Positions 50,563-59,181 are shown, counted from the first letter of the stretch. The stretch is 64,000 nucleotides of DNA from Bradyrhizobium sp. 138 (GCF_023074075.1 NZ_JADPKT010000100.1:124001-188000), one strand, 5' to 3'. Notes: generated by a model from the letters alone, not told the origin. Numbers and translations are program-made.

Positions 50563-51837
50563 TTGGATTTCTCACTGCCTGCCGATCTCGTCGCCTATCT
50601 CGGAGAGCTCGACCGTTTCATCGAACGCGAGATCAAGCCGCTGGAAGAGGCCGACGACAACATCCGCTTCTTCGATCATCGCCGCGAATGGGCGCGCACC
50701 GATTTCGAGAACGGCGGGCTGCCGCGGCACGAATGGGAGGCGCTGCTGCGCAAGGCGAAGGATCTTGCCGATGCCGCCGGGCATCTGCGCTTCCCGGTGC
50801 CGAAGCAATATGGCGGCAAGGACGGCTCCAACCTCTGGATGGCCGTGATCCGCGAGCACTTTGCCGCAAAGGGTCTCGGCCTGCACAACGATCTCCAGAA
50901 CGAGCACTCCATCGTCGGCAACTTCCCCGTCGTCACCATGCTCGATCGCTACGGCCGCGACGACCAGAAGGCGATGATCGACGGCTCGATCAGGGGCAAG
51001 TACCGCATCACCTTTGGCCTCACCGAGCCGCATCACGGCTCCGATGCGACCCATATGGAGACGCGCGCGGTGCCCGCTGTCAGAGACAACGTCAAGGGCT
51101 GGATCATCAACGGCGAGAAGATGTGGACCACCGGCATGCATGTCGCCACCCATTGCGCGCTGTTCGCCCGCACGAGCGGCAATGACGGCGATGCCCGCGG
51201 CATCACCTGCTTCCTGGTCCCGGCCAAGAGCCACGGCGTCAAGGTCGAAGAATACATGTGGACCTTCAACATGCCGACCGACCATCCGCGCGTGAGCTTC
51301 ACGGACGTGTTCGTGCCCGAGGATGCGCTGTTCGGCGAGGTCGGCCGCGGCCTGTCGCTGGCGCAATGCTTCGTGCACCAGAACCGCATCCGGCAGGCGG
51401 CGAGCTCGCTCGGCGCGGCCGTCTACTGCATCAACGAGAGCGTGAAGTACGCGCGCGAGCGAAAACCGTTCGGCAGGGCGCTTGCCGAGAACCAGGCGAT
51501 CCAGTTCCCGCTGGTCGAGCTCGCCACGCAGGCCGAAATGCTGCGCCTCTTGATCCGCAAGACCGCCTGGGAGATGGACCAGCTCACCGAGGAGCAGATC
51601 GAGCGCACGCTCTCCGACCGCGTCTCGATGTGCAATTACTGGGCAAACCGCCTGTGCTGCGAATCCGCCGACCGCGCCATGCAGGTCCATGGCGGCATGG
51701 GCTACTCACGCCACAAGCCGTTCGAGCACATCTATCGCCACCACCGCCGCTACCGCATCACCGAAGGCAGTGAGGAGATTCAGATGCGCAAGGTGGCGGG
51801 GTTTCTGTTCGGCTATATGGGGCCGGGAAAGCATTGA
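50563..51837 (+). CDS. Acyl-CoA dehydrogenase
   Basis: An FAD-dependent dehydrogenase of 424 residues. FGLTEPHHGSDATHM and WIINGEKMWTTGMH are the FAD and substrate motifs; the catalytic Glu401 is in RITEGSEEIQM, the normal position, unlike the Asp of the dehydrogenase at 44257. It introduces the 2,3 double bond of an acyl-CoA. The start is TTG 50563 with GGGAGAGA a few bases upstream. It precedes, convergently, the CoA ligase at 51956, and faces the hydratase at 49570. Confidence 0.9.
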   Translation: MDFSLPADLVAYLGELDRFIEREIKPLEEADDNIRFFDHRREWARTDFENGGLPRHEWEALLRKAKDLADAAGHLRFPVPKQYGGKDGSNLWMAVIREHFAAKGLGLHNDLQNEHSIVGNFPVVTMLDRYGRDDQKAMIDGSIRGKYRITFGLTEPHHGSDATHMETRAVPAVRDNVKGWIINGEKMWTTGMHVATHCALFARTSGNDGDARGITCFLVPAKSHGVKVEEYMWTFNMPTDHPRVSFTDVFVPEDALFGEVGRGLSLAQCFVHQNRIRQAASSLGAAVYCINESVKYARERKPFGRALAENQAIQFPLVELATQAEMLRLLIRKTAWEMDQLTEEQIERTLSDRVSMCNYWANRLCCESADRAMQVHGGMGYSRHKPFEHIYRHHRRYRITEGSEEIQMRKVAGFLFGYMGPGKH

Positions 51838-51852
51838 GGCTCGCACCGCTAT

Positions 51853-51945
51853 CGTAGGGTGGGCAAAGCGGAGCGTGCCCACGATCTTTTGGAATACGGA
51901 ACGAGATCGTGGGCACGGCGCAAGAGCGCCTTTGCCCACCCTACG
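51853..51945. repeat. Palindromic repeat, family A copy 5
   Basis: Arms CGTAGGGTGGGCAAAGCG and CGCCTTTGCCCACCCTACG; inner GTGCCCACGA/TCGTGGGCAC. It fills the gap between convergent dehydrogenase and ligase genes. Confidence 0.93.
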
Positions 51946-51955
51946 GCACCGCGGA

Positions 51956-53533
51956 TCAATTCACCCGTCGGTCCTTCCCGACCCAATACGGCTCCCGCAG
52001 CTGCCGCCGCAAAATCTTGCCGCTCGGATTCCTCGGCAGCGCCGGCAAAAACTCCACGCTCTTCGGCGTCTTGTAGCCGGCGATGCGCGTCCGGGTGAAG
52101 TTGATGATGTCGGTGGCGCTCGCTTCCTTGCCCGGCTTCATCACCACGACGGCCTTCACCGCCTCGCCCCATTTGTCATCGGGCACGCCGATCACGGCAG
52201 CTTCCGCGACATCAGGGTGATCGCACAGCGCGCTCTCGACCTCGGCGGGGTAGATGTTCTCGCCGCCGGAGATGATCATGTCCTTGATGCGGTCGTGGAT
52301 GTAGAGGTAGCCGTCCTCGTCCATGTAGCCGGCATCACCGGTGCGCAGCCAGCCGTCGCTGCGCAGCGTCGCGGCGGTCGCCTCCGGCAAATTCCAGTAG
52401 CCCGCCATGTTGGAGCCCGAGCGCGTCGCGATCTCGCCGACCTGCCGCGGCGGCAGCTTCTTGCCGTTGGCGTCCAGAATCGCGAGTTCGATGCCCGGCA
52501 GCGCTTTGCCCGCCGAGCGCATCCGCTCCAGCCCCTCGACGTGGTCCTCCGGCGGCAGCGCGACGATGGTGCCGGTGGTCTCGGTCATCCCGTAGAGCTG
52601 CACGAAGCCGCATTTGAAGACTTCGATGCACTCCTTCAGCAGCGCGGCCGGAATCGGCGAGGCGCCGTACAGCATGTATTTCAGCCGCGAGAAATCGACC
52701 GTCTTCGCGCGCGGCTGCCGCACCACGAATTGCATCGCCGCCGGCACCATGAACAGCTTTGTGATCCCCGACTGCTCGAAGAAATCCAGCACCTTGGTCG
52801 GATCGAACTCGCGGGCGATCACGCCGCGGGCGCCGTGATAGAGCCCGATCACGCCCCAGCCCGAGCCGCCGATATGGAAGACCGGCATGGCCACCAGCGA
52901 CACATCGTCGGTCGACCACCGGTTCCACTCCGGCTTGTCCTCGGCATTGCCTGACTGCACCAAATTGAGGAAGTTGGCATGCGACAGCATCGCACCCTTC
53001 GGCTTGCCCGTGGTGCCGGATGTGTAGAGCTGGATCGCGATGTCGCGGCTAGCGATCGGCACCTTCGGATCGTCGCCGCTCTGCGCGTCGCGCCAGGCCG
53101 AAAAATCCTGCCATTCCGGCGCGCCGCCCTCGGTGGTGATGATCGTGCGCAGGCTTGGCAGCTGGGCCTTGATCTGTCGGACTTGTGCGATGAACTCCGG
53201 TCCCACAAACAGCACCGGCGCCTTGCAATCTTCCACGATGAACGCAACCTCGGGCCCGGCCAGCCGCCAGTTCACCGGCGCCATCACCACGCCGGCCTTC
53301 ATGGCGCCCATCAGCAGCTCGAAATAGATATCGCTGTTCTTGCCGAGGTAGGCGATGCGGTCGCCTTTCTTCACGCCCATTGCGAGAAGCTCATTGGCGA
53401 CCTTGTTGGTTTCGATGTCGAATTGGGCAAAGCTGGTAAGGCGGCCCTCGAACTCATACGCGATGGCATCGCCGCGGCTCTTCGCGCGCTCGCGCACCAT
53501 CTCGGCGAGAGTTGCCAATGGCTGTGTGGACAT
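51956..53533 (-). CDS. Fatty-acid/carboxylate-CoA ligase (AMP-forming)
   Basis: An adenylate-forming ligase of 525 residues. Motifs: YTSGTTGKPKG (P-loop), YGMTETTG, the hinge and CoA region RIKDMIISGGENIYPAEVE, and the C-terminal catalytic lysine in PSGKILRRQL. It activates a carboxylic acid to its CoA ester and so feeds the acyl-CoA island. ATG 53533 gives the normal N-terminus; the frame continues upstream in another gene's shadow. It lies downstream of the SDR at 53664 on the same strand. Confidence 0.92.
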   Translation of the reverse strand: MSTQPLATLAEMVRERAKSRGDAIAYEFEGRLTSFAQFDIETNKVANELLAMGVKKGDRIAYLGKNSDIYFELLMGAMKAGVVMAPVNWRLAGPEVAFIVEDCKAPVLFVGPEFIAQVRQIKAQLPSLRTIITTEGGAPEWQDFSAWRDAQSGDDPKVPIASRDIAIQLYTSGTTGKPKGAMLSHANFLNLVQSGNAEDKPEWNRWSTDDVSLVAMPVFHIGGSGWGVIGLYHGARGVIAREFDPTKVLDFFEQSGITKLFMVPAAMQFVVRQPRAKTVDFSRLKYMLYGASPIPAALLKECIEVFKCGFVQLYGMTETTGTIVALPPEDHVEGLERMRSAGKALPGIELAILDANGKKLPPRQVGEIATRSGSNMAGYWNLPEATAATLRSDGWLRTGDAGYMDEDGYLYIHDRIKDMIISGGENIYPAEVESALCDHPDVAEAAVIGVPDDKWGEAVKAVVVMKPGKEASATDIINFTRTRIAGYKTPKSVEFLPALPRNPSGKILRRQLREPYWVGKDRRVN

Positions 53534-53616
53534 GTTTCTCCCGTGGCGTCTTGTTTTTATGCCTGGGAGTGTGGCGTCATCCGCGGGTGAAGACAAGATG
53601 GGGAGGGCAGCCGCAG

Positions 53617-53657
53617 TTTCGTGTTCCGGACGCGCTGCGCAGCGTCCGGGGCACGAG
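53617..53657. repeat. Short family F-like hairpin
   Basis: CGTGTTCCGGACGC and GCGTCCGGGGCACG pair around a short loop. It is a reduced copy of the ends of the large repeats at 13988 and 19771. It ends seven bases before the stop of the SDR gene. Confidence 0.8.
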
Positions 53658-53663
53658 AGAGTG

Positions 53664-54536
53664 CTATCCCCGCTTCGCCCGGTCCTTCTCGTTCTGCGCC
53701 ATGATGCTCTCGCGCGCGGTCTTCCAGTCGTTGTCGCTCCAGTCGCGGAGCTGGTAGAAATTGCCGCCCATGGCGAGGGCCTGCGCACCGTCCATCGCGA
53801 TGGTCTCGCCGCTGATCCAGTCGCAGCCGCCGGAGATCAGGAACACCGCAAGGTTCTGCAATTCCTCCATGGTGCCGACGCGGCCCATCGGGTTCATCGC
53901 CTTGGTGCGTGCGCCGGCCTCGTCGCCGGGCTTGATGCGCTTGCTCATGCCTTCGGTCGGGATTTCGCCGGGCGCGATGGTGTTGAGGCGGATGCCGTAG
54001 CGGCCCCATTCGGCCGCGAGCGACATGGTCATGGCGTGGATCGCCGACTTGCTCATCGCGGACGGCACGACGTAAGGCGAGCCGTTGCGCACCCAGGTCG
54101 TGGTGATCGACACCACGTTGCCGGGCTGCTTCAGCGCGATCCAGCGCTTGCCGATCGCCTGGGTCACGTAGAACGTGCCGTGCATGACGATGTTGGCGAC
54201 GGCATCGAAGCCGCGCGGCGACAGCTCCTCGCTGCGCGAGATGAAATTGCCGGCGGCGTTGTTGATGAGATCGGTCAGCGGCGCGTCGCGGAAGATGGTC
54301 TCCACCATCTCCTCGACCGCGAGCGCGTTGCGGATGTCGACGCCGTGGCTGGTGACGCGGCCGCCATACTCGGCCATCAGCTCGGTCGCGGTTTCGTCGC
54401 ACACGATCTTGCGGCGGCCGCAGATGTGCACTTCGGCGCCGAGCTGGAGGAAGCGCGCCGCCATCGATTTGCCGAGGCCGGTGCCGCCGCCGGTCACCAG
54501 GATGCGCCGTCCGGCCAGAAGATTTTCCTTGAACAT
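53664..54536 (-). CDS. SDR-family 2,4-dienoyl-CoA reductase-like protein
   Basis: A 290-residue SDR. The cofactor motif is TGGGTGLGKSMA and the structural motif INNAAGN. The catalytic region reads PYVVPSAMSKSAIHAM: Ser replaces Tyr of the YxxxK motif while Lys is kept, and the following SLAAEWGRYGIRLN is typical of 2,4-dienoyl-CoA reductases. These reduce dienoyl-CoA formed from unsaturated fatty acids. It is upstream of a CoA ligase and divergent from a crotonase, an apt setting for unsaturated acyl-CoA breakdown. Confidence 0.82.
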   Translation of the reverse strand: MFKENLLAGRRILVTGGGTGLGKSMAARFLQLGAEVHICGRRKIVCDETATELMAEYGGRVTSHGVDIRNALAVEEMVETIFRDAPLTDLINNAAGNFISRSEELSPRGFDAVANIVMHGTFYVTQAIGKRWIALKQPGNVVSITTTWVRNGSPYVVPSAMSKSAIHAMTMSLAAEWGRYGIRLNTIAPGEIPTEGMSKRIKPGDEAGARTKAMNPMGRVGTMEELQNLAVFLISGGCDWISGETIAMDGAQALAMGGNFYQLRDWSDNDWKTARESIMAQNEKDRAKRG

Positions 54537-54563
54537 CGCTGTTTCTCCCGTACGGATTGTCAG

Positions 54564-54583
54564 TTAATTGGTCGATTGACTAA
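54564..54583. promoter_or_regulatory. Imperfect palindrome in SDR/crotonase divergent promoter
   Basis: TTAATTGGTCGATTGACTAA, symmetric at six of ten base pairs around TCGA, in an AT-rich pocket between the divergent starts. It resembles a TetR-type fatty-acid operator in shape, but no regulator gene is adjacent. Confidence 0.4.
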
Positions 54584-54653
54584 ATCCGGCCGCCGGCGTC
54601 CTGTAAAGCGGCACTGAACAAGAACAGGCAAGAACTTAGGGGAGAATTCGTCC

Positions 54654-55463
54654 ATGGAAGAGCGCGTCTCGATCTCGATCTCGGAAGGCGTCGCCGACGT
54701 GCGCCTGGTGCGTGCGGACAAGATGAATGCGCTCGATCAGGCCATGTTCGAGGCTCTTGTCGCCGCAACCGACCGGCTTTCGAAGGAAAAAGGCGTGCGC
54801 GTCGTCGTGCTGTCCGGCGAGGGGCGCGCCTTCTGCGCCGGGCTCGACATGGGGCGTTTTGCCGCCATGAAGGAGAAGGGTGGCAACGGAATTCCGGGTG
54901 GCGAAAATCGCGACCTCACCAAGCGGACGCACGGCCAGGCCAATTTTCCGCAACAGGCGGTGTGGGGCTGGCGTCAGCTGCCGGTGCCTGTCATCGCGGC
55001 GGTGCACGGCGTTGCCTTCGGCGGCGGTTTCCAGCTCTCGCTCGGCGCCGACATGCGGTTTCTCTCTCCCGATGCGCGGATGTCGGTGATGGAGATCAAA
55101 TGGGGCCTCGTCCCTGACATGGCGGGCACGCCGATCCTGGCTTCGCTCGTGCGCGACGATATCTTGCGTGATCTCACTTACACCGGCCGCATCTTCTCCG
55201 CGCAGGAGGCGATGAGTTACGGCCTCGCCACGCGCATCTGCGACGACCCGCGTGCCGCGGCGCTGGAAGTCGCGCGCGAGATCGCCGGCAAGAGCCCCGA
55301 TGCGATCCGCGCGGCGAAACGCCTGCTCAACAATCTCTCGGTCGATCCGGGTCCGGCGCTGCTCGCGGAATCGGTCGAGCAGCAGAAGCTGATCGGTAGC
55401 GCCAATCAGACCGAAGCTGTGCGCGCCAATCTGGAAAAGCGCGCGGCGAAATTTGTGGATTAA
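54654..55463 (+). CDS. Crotonase/enoyl-CoA hydratase family protein
   Basis: A 269-residue crotonase. The oxyanion segments are RAFCAGLDMGRF and GVAFGGGFQLSLGAD. The first catalytic Glu is Gln here (GGGFQL); Glu is kept in MSVMEIKWGLVPDMAG and an Asp follows. That mixture suggests an isomerase or other crotonase reaction rather than simple hydration. AGGGGAG ten bases before ATG 54654 is a strong ribosome site. It is followed by a repeat and then the CoA ligase at 55591 on the same strand. Confidence 0.87.
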   Translation: MEERVSISISEGVADVRLVRADKMNALDQAMFEALVAATDRLSKEKGVRVVVLSGEGRAFCAGLDMGRFAAMKEKGGNGIPGGENRDLTKRTHGQANFPQQAVWGWRQLPVPVIAAVHGVAFGGGFQLSLGADMRFLSPDARMSVMEIKWGLVPDMAGTPILASLVRDDILRDLTYTGRIFSAQEAMSYGLATRICDDPRAAALEVAREIAGKSPDAIRAAKRLLNNLSVDPGPALLAESVEQQKLIGSANQTEAVRANLEKRAAKFVD

Positions 55464-55468
55464 CACGG

Positions 55469-55563
55469 TCCTCATCCCGAGGAGCCGCGTAGCGGCGTCT
55501 CGAGGGATAGGCCACGGGCTCTCATGGTTCGAGACGACGCTTCGCGCCTCCTCACCATGAGGG
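55469..55563. repeat. Palindromic repeat, family H-like copy 2
   Basis: Outer arms CCTCATCCCGAGGAG and CTCCTCACCATGAGGG pair imperfectly, and inner arms CGTCTCGAG and TCGAGACG pair well. It starts six bases after the crotonase stop. Confidence 0.75.
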
Positions 55564-55590
55564 TCAACCCCACCAAAAAGAAAAACAACA

Positions 55591-57135
55591 ATGAGCGAAA
55601 CGTCTGACTTCCTCGGCATCGTCTCCGGCGACCGCCGCCGCATCCACACTGAGGTCGCAGCCCGCGCCGACCGCATCGCCTCCGGCCTCGCCAGGCTCGG
55701 CGTCAAGCCGGGCGATTGCGTCTGCATGCTGATGCGCAACGACATCGCCTTTCTGGAGGCGGCCTACGCCGCAATGCGCCTCGGTGCCTATGGTGTGCCC
55801 ATCAACTGGCATTTCAAGCCGGAGGAGACCAGCTACATCCTTGAGGATACCGGCACGTCCGTGCTGATCGGACACGCCGACATGCTGCACGCCCTGCGCG
55901 ATGCGATTCCGGAAGGCGTCACCGTGCTGAGCGTGCCGACGCCGCCGGAGATCCTGTCCAACTACAGGATTGATCCCGATCATCTGAAGGCGCCAGACTT
56001 CGCGATCGATTTCGAATCCTGGCTCGCGCAGCACCAGCCCTATGACGGTCCGGTCGTGCCGCAGCCGATGAACATGATCTACACCTCGGGGACGACAGGC
56101 CATCCCAAGGGCGTCCGCCGCAACGCGCCGACGCCGGAGCAGCAGGCGGCCGGCGAGCGCATGCGCGCGATGATCTATGGGCTCAAGCCCGGCGCCCGCG
56201 CGCTATTGCCGGGCCCGCTCTATCATTCCGCGCCGAACTCGTTCGGCATCCGCGCCGGCAAGCTCGGCGGCGCGCTGGTGCTGATGCCGCGCTTCGAGAC
56301 CGAAGAATTCCTGCAAGCGATCGAGCGCTACAAAATCGACACCATCTTCATGGTGCCGACCATGTTCATACGCCTGATGAAGCTGCCGGAAGAGGTGCGC
56401 AGGAAGTATGACGTTTCCTCGCTCCGCCACGTCATCCACGCCGCCGCGCCATGCCCTGCGGATGTCAAGCGCGCCATGATCGAATGGTGGGGGCCGGTGA
56501 TCTATGAATTCTACGGCTCGACCGAATCCAGCGCCGTCACCTTCGCGACCTCGGAGGATGCGCTGAGAAAGCCGGGCACCGTCGGCAAGATTTCGCCCGG
56601 CGCCGAGCTGCGCTTCCTCAGTGAAGATGGCCGCGTGCTGCCGGCCGGTGAGATCGGCGAGATCTATTCCCGCATGGCGGAGCTTGCCGATTTCACCTAC
56701 CACAACAAGCCGGAGAAGCGCGCCGAGATCGACCGCGACGGCTTCATCACCTCCGGCGATGTCGGTTATATCGACGAGGAGGGCTACGTCTTCATCTGCG
56801 ACCGCAAGCGCGACATGGTGATCTCGGGCGGCGTCAACATCTATCCGGCCGAGATCGAAGCGGTGCTGCACGCGCTGCCCGGCGTGCATGATTGCGCGGT
56901 GTTCGGCATCCCCGACGCCGAGTTCGGCGAGGCGCTGATGGCGGTGGTCGAGCCGCAAGCAGGCGTCGCGCTCGAGGCCGCCGACGTCCGCGCCGCGCTC
57001 AAGGCGCATCTGGCCGACTACAAGGTGCCCAAGCACATCGAAATCCGCGGCGGGTTGCCGCGAGAAGATTCCGGCAAGACCTTCAAGCGCCGTCTGCGCG
57101 ACCCCTATTGGGAGCAGGCCGGGCGCAAAATCTGA
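55591..57135 (+). CDS. Acyl-CoA synthetase (AMP-forming)
   Basis: A second adenylate-forming CoA ligase, 514 residues. Motifs: YTSGTTGHPKGVRR, FYGSTESSAVTF, CDRKRDMVISGGVNIYPAEIE and the C-terminal lysine in EDSGKTFKRRLRDPYW. It starts shorter than many ligases: the first residues run directly into the acyl-binding domain. It probably activates a carboxylic acid for the crotonase upstream. Substrate unknown. Confidence 0.9.
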   Translation: MSETSDFLGIVSGDRRRIHTEVAARADRIASGLARLGVKPGDCVCMLMRNDIAFLEAAYAAMRLGAYGVPINWHFKPEETSYILEDTGTSVLIGHADMLHALRDAIPEGVTVLSVPTPPEILSNYRIDPDHLKAPDFAIDFESWLAQHQPYDGPVVPQPMNMIYTSGTTGHPKGVRRNAPTPEQQAAGERMRAMIYGLKPGARALLPGPLYHSAPNSFGIRAGKLGGALVLMPRFETEEFLQAIERYKIDTIFMVPTMFIRLMKLPEEVRRKYDVSSLRHVIHAAAPCPADVKRAMIEWWGPVIYEFYGSTESSAVTFATSEDALRKPGTVGKISPGAELRFLSEDGRVLPAGEIGEIYSRMAELADFTYHNKPEKRAEIDRDGFITSGDVGYIDEEGYVFICDRKRDMVISGGVNIYPAEIEAVLHALPGVHDCAVFGIPDAEFGEALMAVVEPQAGVALEAADVRAALKAHLADYKVPKHIEIRGGLPREDSGKTFKRRLRDPYWEQAGRKI

Positions 57136-57141
57136 CAGTGC

Positions 57142-57231
57142 CGTAGGGTGGGCAAAGCGAAGCGTGCCCACCAAATTTCGCTTACGAAGACAGATCGTGG
57201 GTACGGCGCAAAGCGCCTTTGCCCACCCTAA
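57142..57231. repeat. Palindromic repeat, family A copy 6
   Basis: Arms CGTAGGGTGGGCAAAGCG and CGCCTTTGCCCACCCTA; inner GTGCCCACC and GTGGGTAC. It starts seven bases after the CoA ligase stop. Confidence 0.92.
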
Positions 57232-57295
57232 GCCGCCTTCGCAGAGACAGATTTCGTGCCTATATGAACGGGGTCACTGACTTCCGGATCATCCC

Positions 57296-57700
57296 ATGGC
57301 TCCCGTATCCATCATTCTCAACATCCTCTGGATCCTCATCGGCGGCGCCTGGATGGCGTTCGGCTGGCTGATTGCTGCGGTCATCATGGCCGTCACCATC
57401 ATCGGCCTGCCCTGGGCGCGGGCGGCGTTCAACATCGCCGTCTACACGCTGCTGCCGTTCGGCTCGCGGGCGGTGAACCGCTACGACGTCACGGGGATGA
57501 GTGATATCGGCACCGGTCCGCTCGGGCTGATCGGCAACATCATCTGGTTCGTGCTGGCCGGCTGGTGGCTGGCGCTTGGCCACCTCGTGACGGCGGTGGT
57601 GCTTGCCGTGACCATCATCGGCCTTCCCTTCGCCTGGGCGCATCTCAAGCTCGCGGGCATCGCGCTCTGGCCGATCGGCAAGGTGATCGTGCCGGCTTGA
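57296..57700 (+). CDS. YccF domain-containing membrane protein
   Basis: A 134-residue inner-membrane protein made of two similar halves, each with NI(L/I)W segments and VTIIGLP (LAVTIIGLPFAW and MAVTIIGLPWAR). This duplicated pattern is the YccF domain. Four membrane segments are likely. No function is established for YccF proteins. It stands alone between a family A repeat and the first family D repeat. Confidence 0.88.
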   Translation: MAPVSIILNILWILIGGAWMAFGWLIAAVIMAVTIIGLPWARAAFNIAVYTLLPFGSRAVNRYDVTGMSDIGTGPLGLIGNIIWFVLAGWWLALGHLVTAVVLAVTIIGLPFAWAHLKLAGIALWPIGKVIVPA

Positions 57701-57719
57701 GGCTCGAAGTCGTCGTTCG

Positions 57720-57810
57720 TAGTTCGTAGGATGGGTAGAGCGAAGCGAAACCCATCAAGCCCCACTGACGAAGCAGATGGGTTTCGCAAGGGCTCAACCA
57801 GCCTATGCGC
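57720..57810. repeat. Palindromic repeat, family D copy 1
   Basis: Left half CGTAGGATGGGTAGAGCG with local hairpin ATGGGT/ACCCAT; the right arm GGGCTCAACCAGCCTATG is decayed. Its loop CCCCACTGACGAAGCAGATGG is shared almost exactly with the copy at 59038-59130. Confidence 0.9.
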
Positions 57811-57970
57811 TTGATCCTAATTGGCGCTTGGGGCCCAGCGGTGACTTTGGAGGTGCAGGTGCCACTGCCCATCGTCCGAACCCGTAAGAGCCCTCTGTAC
57901 AAGGCCATTTCTTGCGACAAAGATTGGCGCAGCTTGCGTGATCGTTTCGTCGTCTTCGGGGAGCCGGTAT

Positions 57971-58945
57971 ATGCTGCGGCGCAACTTCATTCGAATGTTG
58001 GGCAGTACGGTTTTGATCTGGCCCGCTCTGGCAACGGGCCAGACCAAGAAAAAAATTTGGCGTGTCGCTTATCTCTATCCAGGCTCTCTCGCGAACCCGG
58101 CTGATCATGCGGTATTCGATGTTTTTCGCGCGGAGATGAAGCGACTTGGCTATCTCGAAGGTCAGAATCTCGTCATCGACGATCGGAGCGCAGAGGGAAA
58201 GCTTGAACGTTTGCCTGCGTTCTTGACCGAGTTGATTGGTCTAAATCCCGACGTCATCGTTGCCATCACGACTCCGGCCATTGCCGCAGCTCAACGCGCA
58301 ACGGCGACCATACCGATTATCATGGCCCCAGCGACGGACCCCATTGGATCGGGCTTCATCAAGAGCTTCTCCCATCCGGGCGCAAATATTACCGGCATGG
58401 CTAACATGATGGGTGATTCAGTCGGCAAGGCCGTCGAACTCCTCCACACGATCGTTCCATCGGCTAAGCGCATTGCCGTGTTGACTTCCAACAATCCGAC
58501 GCATCCTGAACAGTACCAATTGGCCAAAATTGCCGCCAATACTCTGGGACTATCGGCGGTTCAGGTGGCTGCTCCGACGCCCGACGATCTTGAGGCGGCT
58601 TTTGAGACAATGAAGCAGGAAAGCTGCGAGGCCCTCTTGGTGCTCGGGGATGTCACGCGACCAACCATTCCAGGCTTGGCTGCGAAGATAAAACTGCCGG
58701 CAGTCTACCAATCGGGCCCATTCATGCCTCTGGGCGCGCTGGCGAGTTACCATCCCAAGATCGAGGAGATCTACGTGAAGGTGGCGCAGTACGTCGACCG
58801 GATCTTCAAAGGGGCCAACCCGGCCGATTACCCAGTCGAACAGCCGGTGGTTTTCGAGCTTGGCGTCAATCTGAAAACGGCCGCAGCGCTTGGCGTTACG
58901 ATTCCGGACAGTGTCTTGGCGCGGGCCGATCGCATCATTGAGTAG
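57971..58945 (+). CDS. ABC transporter substrate-binding protein, ABC_sub_bind family
   Basis: A 324-residue periplasmic protein of the uncharacterised ABC_sub_bind type. The N-terminus MLRRNFIRMLGSTVLIW looks like a twin-arginine-like export signal. Typical segments are FRAEMKRLGYLEGQNLVID, IVAITTPAIAAAQ, PIIMAPATDPIGSGFI and PGANITGMANM. ATG 57971 has GGGGAG upstream; the frame starts at 57938. It has no permease or ATPase beside it. Its base composition looks less GC-rich than the rest, and it is bracketed by two near-identical family D repeats, both signs of recent arrival. Confidence 0.85.
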   Translation: MLRRNFIRMLGSTVLIWPALATGQTKKKIWRVAYLYPGSLANPADHAVFDVFRAEMKRLGYLEGQNLVIDDRSAEGKLERLPAFLTELIGLNPDVIVAITTPAIAAAQRATATIPIIMAPATDPIGSGFIKSFSHPGANITGMANMMGDSVGKAVELLHTIVPSAKRIAVLTSNNPTHPEQYQLAKIAANTLGLSAVQVAAPTPDDLEAAFETMKQESCEALLVLGDVTRPTIPGLAAKIKLPAVYQSGPFMPLGALASYHPKIEEIYVKVAQYVDRIFKGANPADYPVEQPVVFELGVNLKTAAALGVTIPDSVLARADRIIE

Positions 58946-59037
58946 ACGCGGAGCATTTCCGGTCCCGGCCCGAAGCTGCCCCAGCTGAGCGCGGAGCAAG
59001 GGACTGCATTCAAGGCGAGAACGGACAATTGCTGGCT

Positions 59038-59130
59038 TAGTTCGTAGGATGGGTAGAGCGAAGCGAAACCCATCAAAGCCCCACTGACGAAGCAGATGGT
59101 TTTTGCAAAGGCTCAACCCATCCTACGCGC
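59038..59130. repeat. Palindromic repeat, family D copy 2
   Basis: Arms CGTAGGATGGGTAGAGC and GGCTCAACCCATCCTACG; inner ACCCATC/GATGG. The loop and 5' flank (TAGTTCGTAGG) match the copy at 57720-57810 much better than any other copy. Confidence 0.9.
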
Positions 59131-59181
59131 GCTGAAGGGCACGACGTCCTCCACCCTTATCGACCTCAAAAGGAGAGAAGG

